The notes beneath the pieces were generated by a model, which saw only the letters and a program-made list of their open reading frames with translations, searched no databases and was not told the DNA's origin. Shown piece after piece: positions 1 through 9,003 of a DNA stretch of 64,000 nt. The stretch spans positions 111,660-175,659 of the forward strand of contig NZ_JARXHW010000004.1 of assembly GCF_031127805.1 (NCBI RefSeq), given 5' to 3'. The first letter of the stretch is position 1, and every line of letters starts with the position of its first letter. Source of the DNA: Thalassobacterium maritimum. GTDB taxonomy: Bacteria > Verrucomicrobiota > Verrucomicrobiia > Opitutales > Coraliomargaritaceae. Made by a program: the position numbers and the translations under genes.

Positions 1-906
1 AGCGCATTCATTTCCCATAAGTTCAAAGACACTCCGATCGCACTCGGATTTGGCATGTATGCACCCTTCGCACTCGGCACCGACTGGGGCGATGACGCAT
101 CATTTACAGCAGCTTTCCCCAACCCAGAATCCGCCGTGCCTCACAAAGCGGACTTAACTTACGTGAAGTATCACGCAGTGGTCGCGTGGCAAATCTCAGA
201 GAGCTTTTCCTTAGCAGCAGGGCTGTCCTTTGACGACACAGACATCGACCTCCAAACAAATGCATTGGAATTCAATGGCCAAGACAGTGCCGTAGGCTAC
301 TCGCTTTCCGCCTTGTGGCAACCTAGCGCACAGCACAGTTTCGGTCTCAACTACCAAGCGAAAACAGAAGTTAGCTACGACGGCACAGTTTCGGGGCCCG
401 CGGTATCGGCATTACTCTTACAGAGCTCAGTCGATACCACCGCTGACTTCAGCTACCCCGAATCAATAGTCTTTGGCTATTCCTATCGTCCCAGCGAGCA
501 CTGGAATTTTGAATTTAATTTGGATTGGACGAATTGGGACCGCGTAAATGAGCTCGAACTTAAAGGCACGCCCTTTGCCTACACACTCAACTGGGAGTCG
601 GCCTTTATTTGGGAGCTGGGGCTCACCCGCTACTTCGACAATGGCTGGCAAGTGAGCGCAGGCTATACCTTCGTCGAAAACGCCGTGCCCGATTCATTCC
701 TGCTTCCGATCGTCCCCGACTCGGATCGCCACTTCCTCGCGATCGGCCTAGGCCGCAGCTACGAAAATCTGAGCTGGCAAATCACTTACCAGCAAGCCTT
801 TGCCAGCGAACGTAAACTGACTGGCAATAAGACTTCGTCAAGTATCGATGGTAGCTACGATCTCGACAGCCAAGCGGTGGCGATATCACTGAATTACAGA
901 TTCTGA
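1..906 (+). CDS. FadL/OmpP1/TodX-type outer membrane protein, 5' partial
   Basis: The reading frame is already open at base 1, so the N-terminus lies outside the window and the first internal Met (55) is not a real start. The visible part begins with GFGMYAPFALGTDWGDD, the block typical of FadL-family long-chain fatty acid/hydrocarbon porins. It continues with alternating amphipathic beta strands rich in Trp and Tyr (SEHWNFEFNLDWTNWD; GWQVSAGYTFVENAVPD). It ends in Phe (SLNYRF), as outer membrane barrels do for Bam recognition. Family role: passive uptake of hydrophobic compounds across the outer membrane. The substrate cannot be read from the sequence. Confidence 0.85.
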   Translation, partial: SAFISHKFKDTPIALGFGMYAPFALGTDWGDDASFTAAFPNPESAVPHKADLTYVKYHAVVAWQISESFSLAAGLSFDDTDIDLQTNALEFNGQDSAVGYSLSALWQPSAQHSFGLNYQAKTEVSYDGTVSGPAVSALLLQSSVDTTADFSYPESIVFGYSYRPSEHWNFEFNLDWTNWDRVNELELKGTPFAYTLNWESAFIWELGLTRYFDNGWQVSAGYTFVENAVPDSFLLPIVPDSDRHFLAIGLGRSYENLSWQITYQQAFASERKLTGNKTSSSIDGSYDLDSQAVAISLNYRF

Positions 907-988
907 GACAGGGCGAGCCAGAGCCTCAAGACAGCGAGCCGCTCAGGGTGCACAGGGCGCACTGGACGCTCGTGGCCAAACGCTGGCA

Positions 989-2290
989 TTATTCCATCGC
1001 ACTGCCGACATTCGGATAGCTACCCAGCCACTTGACCAGTGGGCAATGCCCCTCTAGATCCGCCAGCGCCGCCTGCACATTGGCATCTTGATAATGGCCA
1101 ATCAGATCGATAAAGAAGTAATAATCCCAAGCTTTTTTACGACTGGGGCGCGATTCGATCTTGCTCAAATTAATGCCACGAGTCGCAAAAGCGCGCAGTG
1201 CTTTCTCCAAGGCACCACACTCGTCGCGCAAAGAAATCACTAGGCTGGTCTTATCTCGTCCGCCTCCGAGTGGCTTGGCGCGCGTCTTACCGACCACCAA
1301 AAAACGCGTCACATTGTCATCACGGTCTTGTATGTCGCGGGCTTGAATCGGCACCTCATAACGCTGAGCAGACAAGGCACCCGCTACAGCAGCCACGCCT
1401 TCGCAAGTCTTCGCGGTGAGCACGGCTTCAGCGGTGCTCACAACATCAATTAGCTCTGCGTTGGGCAAGTGACGGCGCAGCCAATCGCGACATTGCCCCA
1501 GCGCTTGATCCTTTGAGCGCACCTCTCGAATCGCTTCGATGGGCGATTGAGAGATCAAGCAATGATCAATCGGCAAGTAAACTTGCGAGCAAATGTGTAG
1601 ATTGGACTCGACTAGCATGTCCATCGAGTGGAAGACGGCGCCTTCAGTTGAGTTTTCAATCGGCACTACACCGTAATCCGCGGCCCCGGATTCGACCTCG
1701 GCAAACACGTCGGGAATCGTCTTGATCGAGCGATAATCGAGGCTGACCCCAAAATTGCAGATGGCGGCCTGATGAGTATAAGTCGCCTCTGGGCCGAGGT
1801 AGCCAATCACCAGCTTTTTCTCCAAGCCGATCGAGCCAGAAATCACCTCGCGATACACAGAGCGTAAGGTTTCGTTCTTAACCGGGCCGGGGTTCAGCGT
1901 GCACACTTTTGCCATGACCTGTGCCTCACGCGTGGGGTCATAATAGTCGGCCCCGTTGGCATGCTTAATCTGTCCGATTTCACCGGCATGTTTAACTCGC
2001 TGACTGAGGAGTTCGACAATGTTCAAATCAAGGGCGTCCACCTGTGCGGGATCAGTTGCCTGCGCGGCAGGGTCTAGCCCCGCAAGCATCAATGCACGGT
2101 AAATCGCCTGCAAAGTCGCGTCAGAAAGTGGACCGGGGTTAAATTTCGCAACCTTTGCAAGCACGGTAGCCTCGTCGGCCCCCCCGTCGTTCAACACACG
2201 TTGATTAAGCAACTCCACCACTTGGCGGTCGATGGCATCAATCGCATCGCGATTGCGCTGTAGTTTCACGTTGATATCTTCAGGCATCAT
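989..2290 (-). CDS. pheA: Bifunctional chorismate mutase/prephenate dehydratase
   Basis: Makes prephenate and then phenylpyruvate for phenylalanine synthesis. Order: an AroQ-like helical segment (about 8-72), a second complete AroQ chorismate mutase domain (about 80-155), prephenate dehydratase (about 158-335, beginning GYLGPEATYTHQAA, with NVTRFLVVGK near its end) and a C-terminal ACT domain with the ESRP Phe-binding motif (KIESRPSRK). The extra N-terminal segment copies the start and end of the mutase fold but lacks its middle; both copies share a FNPGP/LNPGP motif before the last helix. Start: ATG at 2290 in ATGA, overlapping the scpB stop by 4 nt, so translation is probably coupled; a second ATG follows directly. 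Feedback control by Phe through ACT is expected from the family. Confidence 0.95.
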   Translation of the reverse strand: MMPEDINVKLQRNRDAIDAIDRQVVELLNQRVLNDGGADEATVLAKVAKFNPGPLSDATLQAIYRALMLAGLDPAAQATDPAQVDALDLNIVELLSQRVKHAGEIGQIKHANGADYYDPTREAQVMAKVCTLNPGPVKNETLRSVYREVISGSIGLEKKLVIGYLGPEATYTHQAAICNFGVSLDYRSIKTIPDVFAEVESGAADYGVVPIENSTEGAVFHSMDMLVESNLHICSQVYLPIDHCLISQSPIEAIREVRSKDQALGQCRDWLRRHLPNAELIDVVSTAEAVLTAKTCEGVAAVAGALSAQRYEVPIQARDIQDRDDNVTRFLVVGKTRAKPLGGGRDKTSLVISLRDECGALEKALRAFATRGINLSKIESRPSRKKAWDYYFFIDLIGHYQDANVQAALADLEGHCPLVKWLGSYPNVGSAME

Positions 2291-3084
2291 AATGCAGTGT
2301 TTTCGTTAGATTCAGATTCGATGGCCGCATCACTCTCGACGTTCTCCCGCTGCCAGTCCACTTCGACAAATTTCTCATCCAGCGCGAGCTCATCTGACTT
2401 CGGCTCTTTCGACAGGCCCACATCTTCGTCAGAAATCTCATCGGATTCGTCTTCGCTGCGGCGCATCCACTCATCGATCTGATGATTGCTCAAGACATCC
2501 GAGGCGGGCAGCTCCTCCAGCTCCCGGATACCGGTGAATTCTAAAAACTTATCAGTGGTGCCATACTGAATCGGACGACCAGGCAACTCGGCGCGGCCAG
2601 TCACAATTACCAGCTCGAGATCGATTAACTTATGTAGCGCACTATCCACGGACACCCCACGAATCGCCTCCATCTCCGCACGTGTCACTGGCTGACGATA
2701 CGCCACGATCGATAAAGTCTCTAAAGCGGCCGGGCTGAGTTTCATCGGCCGTGGAGCGCCACGCAGCAGTCGCACAAACTCTGCAAATTGCGGAGCGGTC
2801 ACCATTTGATAACCATTAGGCCCTTCCACGAGGCGGTAGGCTTTATCCTTTACTTCCGCTTCCTCGCGCAACTGCAGCAAAGCATCGCGAATTTGCGCTT
2901 GTGTCACCAAACTTGGCACTTCCAGTGTCGGGCTTTCTTCGCCCTCCTGCTCTCTGGCATCTTCCTGCGCTTCGCTCAACTCTTGATGGTAACGGACGAA
3001 TACCTTAACCACATCTTTGAGCAAAATCGGTTCGGCAGTCGAAAGCAACAAGGCCTCTAAAGTCTTTTTCAGGTCAAAATCCAT
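2287..3084 (-). CDS. scpB: Segregation and condensation protein B
   Basis: ScpB is the winged-helix (kite) partner of the SMC-ScpA condensin and acts on chromosome organisation. The family core is clear: KKTLEALLLSTAEPI at the N-terminus, then LSPAALETLSIVAYRQPVTR and a GRPIQYGTTDKFLEFTGI block. An acidic linker of about 25 residues interrupts the first winged helix, and the C-terminal tail is very acidic. I chose ATG at 3084 (MDFDLKK); a TTG 45 nt upstream would only add a tail without family resemblance. ScpA is not next door. The gene is translationally coupled to pheA, an unusual pairing. Confidence 0.93.
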   Translation of the reverse strand: MDFDLKKTLEALLLSTAEPILLKDVVKVFVRYHQELSEAQEDAREQEGEESPTLEVPSLVTQAQIRDALLQLREEAEVKDKAYRLVEGPNGYQMVTAPQFAEFVRLLRGAPRPMKLSPAALETLSIVAYRQPVTRAEMEAIRGVSVDSALHKLIDLELVIVTGRAELPGRPIQYGTTDKFLEFTGIRELEELPASDVLSNHQIDEWMRRSEDESDEISDEDVGLSKEPKSDELALDEKFVEVDWQRENVESDAAIESESNENTAL

Positions 3085-3226
3085 ATAATGACAGCCACTA
3101 GATTCAATAATATCGTCGGTTAAAAGCAAAAAGGGTATTGTCGTTTGCGTCGCTATTCATTGAATTCTTCGCTTTTCTGCAATGAGAAAGACTTTTCGAC
3201 TACATTTAATTTAGAATTTATCAATT

Positions 3227-4942
3227 ATGGCTGATATAACAAACCGCCCGCACTCCTCAATCGTCGTTGACGGAAACGACCGCGCCCCCGCACGCTCTAT
3301 GTTACGCGCGGTCGGATTCCAAGATGAAGACTTTAAGAAGCCTCAAATCGGGATCGCCGGCTCTCCCAGCGACTTGACTCCCTGTAACATGCACCTCGGG
3401 GAACTCGCGGAGCACGCCACCAAAGGCGTCAACCAAGCAGGTGGTAAAGCCGTCAATTTCAGCACAATCACCGTATCCGACGGCATCAGCATGGGCACTA
3501 AAGGCATGCGCTACAGCTTGGTCTCACGCGATGTGATTGCCGACTCCATCGAAACAGTGGTCGCGGCCGAAGGCTTTGACGGCCTTGTCGCGATCGGTGG
3601 CTGCGACAAGAATATGCCAGGCTGCATGATCGCGATCGCGCGCCTCAACCGCCCAGCGGTCTTTGTCTATGGCGGCACCATCCTACCGGGCCTGATGCCA
3701 CACGACGAAGAAGAACAACGCAATCCAATGGATATCGTATCGGTATTCGAAGCCGTCGGCAAGCACGCCAAGGGCGAATTGACCGACGAAGAACTGAAAG
3801 AAGTCGAGAAATACGCAATCCCCGGCGCAGGCTCTTGCGGCGGCATGTATACCGCCAACACAATGGCCAGTGCAATCGAAGCGCTCGGTATGAGCCTACC
3901 TGGCAGCAGCGCACAAGTCGCCGTCGGCGAGCCGAAGCGTAAAGACTGCGAAATGGCCGGCGCAGCGGTGCTCAAGCTACTCGAAAAGGGCATTAAACCA
4001 CGCGACATCATGACGCGCAAGGCCTTCGAAAACGCGATCACTACCTGCTTGGCGCTGGGTGGTTCCACGAATTTGATTCTGCACCTACTCGCAATCGCAC
4101 ACTCCACAGACGTTGACCTAAGCATCGATGATTTCAAGGAAATCGGCGAGCGCGTGCCCCTACTGGCCGACTTGAAACCCTTCGGAAAGTATAACATGAG
4201 CCACCTGGTCCGCATCGGTGGCATCCGTCCGATGATGAAAATGCTGCTTGATCGCGGCATGCTTCACGGCGACTGCCTCACCGTGACCGGCGAGACTATC
4301 GCCGAATCGCTCAAGGATGTACAGCCCTACGCCAGCTTCCCCGACGAGCAAGACATCATTCGCCCCTTCGATCAGCCGATCAAAGAGACCACTCACCTAC
4401 GCATTTTGCGTGGCAACCTCGCTCCCGGCGGCGCCGTCGGCAAAATCACTGGTAAAGAAGGCCTCTACTTCAAGGGCGTGGCCAAAGTTTACGAAGGCGA
4501 AGAAGAAGCTCTCATCGGTATCCTACGTGGCGATGTAGTCGCTGGAGACGTAGTCGTGATCCGCAACGAAGGTCCCGTCGGGGGCCCCGGCATGCGGGAA
4601 ATGCTCTCACCCACCAGTGCTGTCGCCGGACGCGGCCTCATCAAGGAAGTCGCCCTCATCACCGATGGCCGTTTCTCTGGTGGTAGCCACGGTTTCGATG
4701 TCGGCCACATCACTCCCGAAGCCGCCAAGGGCGGCCCGATTGGCATCGTCAAGAGCGGTGATCAAATCGAGATTGATGCGGTCAAGAACACCATCAATCT
4801 ATTGATCGACGATGCGGAATACGATGCGCGCATGGCAGCCTTCAAGCCAACCGGCGCTGGCTCCAAGCGCGGCATTCTCGGTAAATACGCAGCCACCGTC
4901 GCCACCGCCTCCGATGGCGCCGTGACCGATAAAGATCTATAG
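3227..4942 (+). CDS. ilvD: Dihydroxy-acid dehydratase
   Basis: Converts 2,3-dihydroxy-isovalerate and 2,3-dihydroxy-3-methylvalerate to the 2-keto acids in valine/isoleucine synthesis. The 571-aa length is normal for IlvD. Cluster/metal-binding cysteines lie in CDKNMPGC (about 128) and GSCGGMYTANTMAS (about 203), and the C-terminal ITDGRFSGGSHGFDVGH block is intact. It stands alone; no other ilv gene is in the window. The leader is AT-rich (catttaatttagaatttatc) with no clear Shine-Dalgarno sequence, like several other leaders here. Confidence 0.97.
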   Translation: MADITNRPHSSIVVDGNDRAPARSMLRAVGFQDEDFKKPQIGIAGSPSDLTPCNMHLGELAEHATKGVNQAGGKAVNFSTITVSDGISMGTKGMRYSLVSRDVIADSIETVVAAEGFDGLVAIGGCDKNMPGCMIAIARLNRPAVFVYGGTILPGLMPHDEEEQRNPMDIVSVFEAVGKHAKGELTDEELKEVEKYAIPGAGSCGGMYTANTMASAIEALGMSLPGSSAQVAVGEPKRKDCEMAGAAVLKLLEKGIKPRDIMTRKAFENAITTCLALGGSTNLILHLLAIAHSTDVDLSIDDFKEIGERVPLLADLKPFGKYNMSHLVRIGGIRPMMKMLLDRGMLHGDCLTVTGETIAESLKDVQPYASFPDEQDIIRPFDQPIKETTHLRILRGNLAPGGAVGKITGKEGLYFKGVAKVYEGEEEALIGILRGDVVAGDVVVIRNEGPVGGPGMREMLSPTSAVAGRGLIKEVALITDGRFSGGSHGFDVGHITPEAAKGGPIGIVKSGDQIEIDAVKNTINLLIDDAEYDARMAAFKPTGAGSKRGILGKYAATVATASDGAVTDKDL

Positions 4943-4951
4943 CCGCACTTC

Positions 4952-4979
4952 CTAATTCTAAATTGCTAATTCTAAATTC
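4952..4979. repeat. Two tandem 14-bp units upstream of pgi
   Basis: ctaattctaaatt(g/c) occurs twice in direct succession in the ilvD-pgi gap and ends 8 nt before the pgi start codon. Related taaattctaaatt-type words precede ilvD, accA (opposite strand) and sucB. Confidence 0.8.
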
Positions 4980-4987
4980 ATACAGCC

Positions 4988-6562
4988 ATGTCCTGGGACC
5001 GTTTCACTAAGCACTATCTAAATATCAACGAGCTCGATTTCGCGATCGATATCAGCCGCATCGACTTCGGCGATAATTTCTTCGCCGAAATGGAGCCACG
5101 TATGCAAACCGCTTTCAAAGCGATGCAAGCGCTCGAAGCGGGAGCGATCGCCAATCCGGATGAGGGCCGCATGGTCGGCCATTATTGGCTGCGCAATGCC
5201 GCACTCGCACCCAAACCAGAACTCACCGCAGAGATCGAAGCCTGTGTTGCTAAGATTAAAAAGATCGCGGCCGATGTGCACAGCGGAGCCATCAAAGGCG
5301 CGGCAGGCGCCTTTAAGAACTTACTAGTGATCGGCATCGGCGGCTCCGCACTCGGCCCGCAGTTTGTAGCCGATGCACTTGGTGGCCCCAAAACTGATAA
5401 GATAAAGCTCTTCTTCTTCGACAACACCGACCCCAATGGACTCGATCGCACACTGGACGCGCTCGATGGCCAGCTCGGAGAAACACTCTCAGTCGTCATC
5501 TCTAAGTCGGGTGGCACACCGGAAACTCGCAATGGCATGCTAGAAGCCACAGCTGCCTATACAGCAGCGGGGCTCGACTTCGGTCAGCACGCGATCGCCA
5601 TCACCGGCGAGGGCAGTAAACTGCATCAAGTCTCCAAAGAGGACAACTGGTTAGACTTCTTGCCCATGTGGGACTGGGTCGGTGGACGCACCTCCGAACT
5701 TGCAGCCGTGGGGCTGTTTCCCGCAGCCATCCAAGGCCTCGACATCGATCGCATGCTCGCGGGCGCGAAAGCGATGGACGATGTCACACGTTCTACAGAG
5801 ACCGCCAGCAACCCTGCTGCCCTACTCGCACTGATGTGGTATTTCGCCACTGACGCGAAAGGCGCCAAAGACATGGTGGTGCTTCCCTACAAGGACCGAC
5901 TCATGCTCTTCTCGAAGTATCTGCAGCAACTCGTCATGGAGTCGCTCGGCAAGGAACTCGACCTCGACGGCAAAGTCGTTCACCAAGGCATCGCCGTTTA
6001 CGGCAACAAGGGCTCCACCGACCAGCACGCCTACGTGCAACAACTACGTGAAGGTGTGCATAACTTTTTCGCCACCTTCATTGAAGTGCTCAAGGACCGC
6101 GATGGCGACTCGATCGAAGTCGAATCCGGCACCACATCGGGTGACTTCCTGCAAGGCTTCTTCCTCGGCACACGCGATGCTCTTTACGATAATGGTCGCC
6201 AATCGATCACACTCACCATTCGCGAAGTCACTCCCGAGGCCGTGGGCCAACTGATTGCACTCTTCGAACGTGCCGTCGGTCTCTACGCCAGCTTGATCAA
6301 TATCAACGCCTACCACCAACCTGGCGTGGAAGCTGGCAAGAAGGCGGCAGCGACCGTCCTCGAGCTCGAACAACAAGTGATCGAGCACCTGAAAGCTCAA
6401 GCAGGCAAAAAATTGGACGCAGTCAGCATTGCACAGAACTTGAACCTTGATGCACAGACTGAATTGATCTTTAAATTACTGAATCGTCTCGCTGCCAACC
6501 AGCGTGGGATTGCAGTTGAAGCGAAGAGCCCCATCCATCAGTCACTTTTTTATTCTGAATAA
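4988..6562 (+). CDS. pgi: Glucose-6-phosphate isomerase
   Basis: Interconverts glucose-6-phosphate and fructose-6-phosphate. The sugar isomerase (SIS) core is complete: VIGIGGSALGPQFVADAL (about 113-130), VISKSGGTPETRNGM and the MWDWVGGRTSELAAVGLF block. The 524-aa length resembles the chlamydial/cyanobacterial-size form more than the shorter Bacillus form. It starts at ATG 4988, right after a 14-bp tandem repeat, without a recognisable Shine-Dalgarno sequence. It lies 45 nt downstream of ilvD, so the two may be co-transcribed. Confidence 0.96.
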   Translation: MSWDRFTKHYLNINELDFAIDISRIDFGDNFFAEMEPRMQTAFKAMQALEAGAIANPDEGRMVGHYWLRNAALAPKPELTAEIEACVAKIKKIAADVHSGAIKGAAGAFKNLLVIGIGGSALGPQFVADALGGPKTDKIKLFFFDNTDPNGLDRTLDALDGQLGETLSVVISKSGGTPETRNGMLEATAAYTAAGLDFGQHAIAITGEGSKLHQVSKEDNWLDFLPMWDWVGGRTSELAAVGLFPAAIQGLDIDRMLAGAKAMDDVTRSTETASNPAALLALMWYFATDAKGAKDMVVLPYKDRLMLFSKYLQQLVMESLGKELDLDGKVVHQGIAVYGNKGSTDQHAYVQQLREGVHNFFATFIEVLKDRDGDSIEVESGTTSGDFLQGFFLGTRDALYDNGRQSITLTIREVTPEAVGQLIALFERAVGLYASLININAYHQPGVEAGKKAAATVLELEQQVIEHLKAQAGKKLDAVSIAQNLNLDAQTELIFKLLNRLAANQRGIAVEAKSPIHQSLFYSE

Positions 6563-6588
6563 TTTAGCCAGAACCCCCCAATAAATAA

Positions 6589-7437
6589 ATGAATAGTCTA
6601 TCCATGATACTCCGTATCCTCGCAATCGTGGCTGCACTCGCAGCAGCCGCCCTTTTCTTCGTTGGCAAGGGGAAACTTGCCGAACAGCACGCAGCTCAAG
6701 TTAAAGCAGAGCAAGCCACTGTAGCTGTTCAGGCGGAACTAAGCTCCGCTAACGAACAAATCGGCAAACTGGAAACCAACCTCAAAAACGAACGCGAGTC
6801 GCTCGCCGACGAGAAGCGTAAGCTCGAAAGCGTGCGCTCTGAGATGTACACAGCCAAGCAAGAAGTCAGCCGTAGCCAACAACAACTGAGTGAAAGCAAA
6901 AAGACGATCCGCGAGCTAGAAAGCGCCGCCCAACGCCTACGCGCCGACCTACTACAATCGGAGCAAAACTTGATCGCAGCTAATAAGGAAAGTGAACTCG
7001 CTCAACTCAACGAGCGCATCGCTGAACTGGAAAAATCAAATGCCGACTTCAAAGAATCCTTAGATCGTGCCCAAGAGCGCCTCGCCAACAGCCGAGCGGC
7101 TGGTGCAAAAAGCGCCGCCAACGGAGTGCTCACAGCAGGTAGCGGCAGTTACAGCAGTCACTTCACGCCAACTGCATCACAGCCACTGCCGCAAGCAACG
7201 ATCGGAGCCGAAACAACAGTTCAATCTCTGAGTACACAAAATGGTCTCATCGTACTCGCCAACACACCTGAGCTCGCTTTAGCCCCAGGTGCACAAGTGA
7301 CTGTCATTAAAGACATGAAGGCCCTGGGTAAGATTCAAGTCGTGCAAGTCACCGACAAGCTTGTCGTGGCCAACCTACTACCAGGTGCTCAAGCTAACAA
7401 AATGACTGTGGGTAGCGCCATCAAAATCTTGAACTAA
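6589..7437 (+). CDS. Membrane-anchored coiled-coil protein, unknown function
   Basis: No family recognised. It has one N-terminal membrane segment (about 7-25, LRILAIVAALAAAALFFVG), then an unbroken heptad-rich, Lys/Glu/Gln-rich coiled coil (about 28-170). A Ser/Ala/Thr-rich linker follows, then a compact C-terminal domain (about 205-282) with LAPGAQVTVIKDMKALGKIQV and a terminal GSAIKIL. The C-terminal part reads like a small beta domain, as in envelope proteins that sense or tether. It follows pgi by 26 nt. The orientation is probably N-in with the coiled coil in the periplasm; this is inference. Confidence 0.75.
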   Translation: MNSLSMILRILAIVAALAAAALFFVGKGKLAEQHAAQVKAEQATVAVQAELSSANEQIGKLETNLKNERESLADEKRKLESVRSEMYTAKQEVSRSQQQLSESKKTIRELESAAQRLRADLLQSEQNLIAANKESELAQLNERIAELEKSNADFKESLDRAQERLANSRAAGAKSAANGVLTAGSGSYSSHFTPTASQPLPQATIGAETTVQSLSTQNGLIVLANTPELALAPGAQVTVIKDMKALGKIQVVQVTDKLVVANLLPGAQANKMTVGSAIKILN

Positions 7438-7521
7438 GAGCTCGCAAGCGCCCAAGCTATTTGAGCATACTTGCTTTCATATTTTATAACACGAACAGCA
7501 CATCACTCATCTAAATATATA

Positions 7522-7668
7522 ATGTATCGCCGAATCGCACTCCTCGCCGCACTTGCCCTGATGGCATTCTTCATGACTGGTTGCTTCGACAGTAATCCCG
7601 ACGATCAATCGGTGCCTTGGAGTCGCCCAGCTGATTGGGAACGCGGCGCGCCCGGCTTCGGCGGCTAG
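7522..7668 (+). CDS. Small lipoprotein (48 aa)
   Basis: From ATG 7522 the protein has a lipoprotein signal peptide with lipobox MTGC (Cys about 21), leaving a mature peptide of under 30 residues that ends SVPWSRPADWERGAPGFGG. The frame can be extended upstream to a TTG at 7471, but the signal peptide fixes the ATG. A strong terminator follows directly, so this is a complete small gene. The PWSRPADWE tail looks constrained, and I recall similar tiny lipoproteins in related bacteria, but I cannot name a family or function. Confidence 0.75.
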   Translation: MYRRIALLAALALMAFFMTGCFDSNPDDQSVPWSRPADWERGAPGFGG

Positions 7669-7688
7669 CTTGCGAATATATTTTCCAC

Positions 7689-7722
7689 AAAAGCTCCACT
7701 CATTCCGAGTGGAGCTTTTTTA
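7689..7722 (+). terminator. Intrinsic terminator after the small lipoprotein gene
   Basis: A perfect 12-bp stem aaaagctccact / agtggagctttt with a 7-nt loop, running into a T-rich tract. It lies 20 nt after the lipoprotein stop. Confidence 0.9.
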
Positions 7723-7763
7723 TTTTCACTTGCGAGCGACTAGAAGGACGAAAAGATGCACTC

Positions 7764-8921
7764 GTGTTAAAAAGCATACCAATCAAAGAAACCCTGATCA
7801 CCGTAGCTGATGGACTCCTACACATGGGTTCCTTCATCGTGTTGGCAGCCATCATACTACTTGCTTGCAGGCTTTTATCGCGTGGCCATGTGGATGCGAA
7901 GCTATTAACAGGCCTATGGATCGCTCTACTGTTAGCCACTGTAAGAGTTTTGTTGCTAAACGCGTTCGCACACCTGCTACCAAACTCTAATGCACACAAT
8001 CTAGAACTAGCAGTTATCGCGGGGCTCTACATCGCAGCATTTATACTAGTCTATAAACTGATCACGATACCTGCGCTCGGCACCGCACTGAGTGCCGCAG
8101 CCATCGTCCTGGCGCAACTCGCATTGGCCAGCTATGTGCCACAACTCTCACAGAAATTAATGCCTGAGGGTCAACGTTTCGCAGAGCTGACAGGCGCGAG
8201 TAATCAGCGAACTCAAACACTCGCACGCGATGCGCAAGCATTTCGCAATAGAGCAGGCAGTGCCCAGCAAATCTTAATAAACACTTTCAATTCCTTAACT
8301 GGCCGGGAAAGCGGCGAAGTCAAATTCTCTACAGAAACCGCTCCACGACAAAAAAGTTTAGATAAGCCGAGACCTGCGGCCAAGCTCGACAGCGAAGCCG
8401 TGCTACAATCTACCAGCGCCAGCATATTAACTCCAAAACCGCTCTTCCCTGAAGATTACCATCACGCCGAAACGCCCGACTTAATCAATGAAGAGGTCGC
8501 ATACTACATGCCACAAGCAAAGCCAGTCCTCTCCGAGAGCAACTTAGCGACTCCACCAGCAAATGTGGAGGCATCCGAATGGCCCGCCCCCACGACAGAC
8601 GAGCCCGCAGCAGAAACCAATTATTTCACCGCGGATGAGCTCCGTCCCATCGTGACGGACCAATCCATCGTGCAAATACCCACAGGCCCCGACGCCGCAA
8701 CATGGCAGCTAGCCGCAAAAGCCATTAAAATCGACGCTTGGTTTGCAGCTGCCGATGAGTCCGGACGCTCCACCATTTTCATAGCAGGCAATGCCTTACA
8801 AGATGGGGACACTTGGGAATATCAACACCAAGACGGCCATCTCTACCGATTCGCCTTCAAGGGCATCCAAAACAATTTGATTACCCTAGTTGCCCTAGAG
8901 CGTGTCAGTGCTTCGAAATAG
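7764..8921 (+). CDS. Membrane protein with periplasmic C-terminal region, unknown function
   Basis: No family recognised. The frame runs back over the preceding terminator, so its upstream part is not real. Candidate starts are GTG 7764 (used here) or ATG 7824. Four hydrophobic segments fill the first half (about residues 17-140), then there is a long Pro/Glu-rich low-complexity region. A C-terminal 90-residue part contains TWQLAAKAIKIDAWFAAADESGRSTIFIAGNALQDGD and looks like a small folded domain, which could recognise or regulate something outside the membrane. The start is uncertain; the coding call rests on length, codon use and domain-like segmentation. Confidence 0.65.
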   Translation: MLKSIPIKETLITVADGLLHMGSFIVLAAIILLACRLLSRGHVDAKLLTGLWIALLLATVRVLLLNAFAHLLPNSNAHNLELAVIAGLYIAAFILVYKLITIPALGTALSAAAIVLAQLALASYVPQLSQKLMPEGQRFAELTGASNQRTQTLARDAQAFRNRAGSAQQILINTFNSLTGRESGEVKFSTETAPRQKSLDKPRPAAKLDSEAVLQSTSASILTPKPLFPEDYHHAETPDLINEEVAYYMPQAKPVLSESNLATPPANVEASEWPAPTTDEPAAETNYFTADELRPIVTDQSIVQIPTGPDAATWQLAAKAIKIDAWFAAADESGRSTIFIAGNALQDGDTWEYQHQDGHLYRFAFKGIQNNLITLVALERVSASK

Positions 8922-8941
8922 TTGACGTCGTGAATTGCTCA

Positions 8942-8986
8942 CTCTAGCCGTGACCAATTCACGAATTCACGACATCACGACTAGAG
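8942..8986. repeat. Inverted repeat between convergent genes
   Basis: Arms ctctagccgtga / tcacgactagag pair at 11 of 12 positions around a core with the direct repeat aattcacgaattcacga. It sits between the convergent ends of the membrane protein gene and accA. It may act as a bidirectional terminator, but neither side has a T-run. Confidence 0.55.
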
Positions 8987-9003
8987 CACCCGCCCGATTC
9001 AGT

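Noticed and set aside
3645..4260. Antisense frames inside ilvD
   Set aside because: Shadows of the ilvD reading frame with no domain-like sequence.
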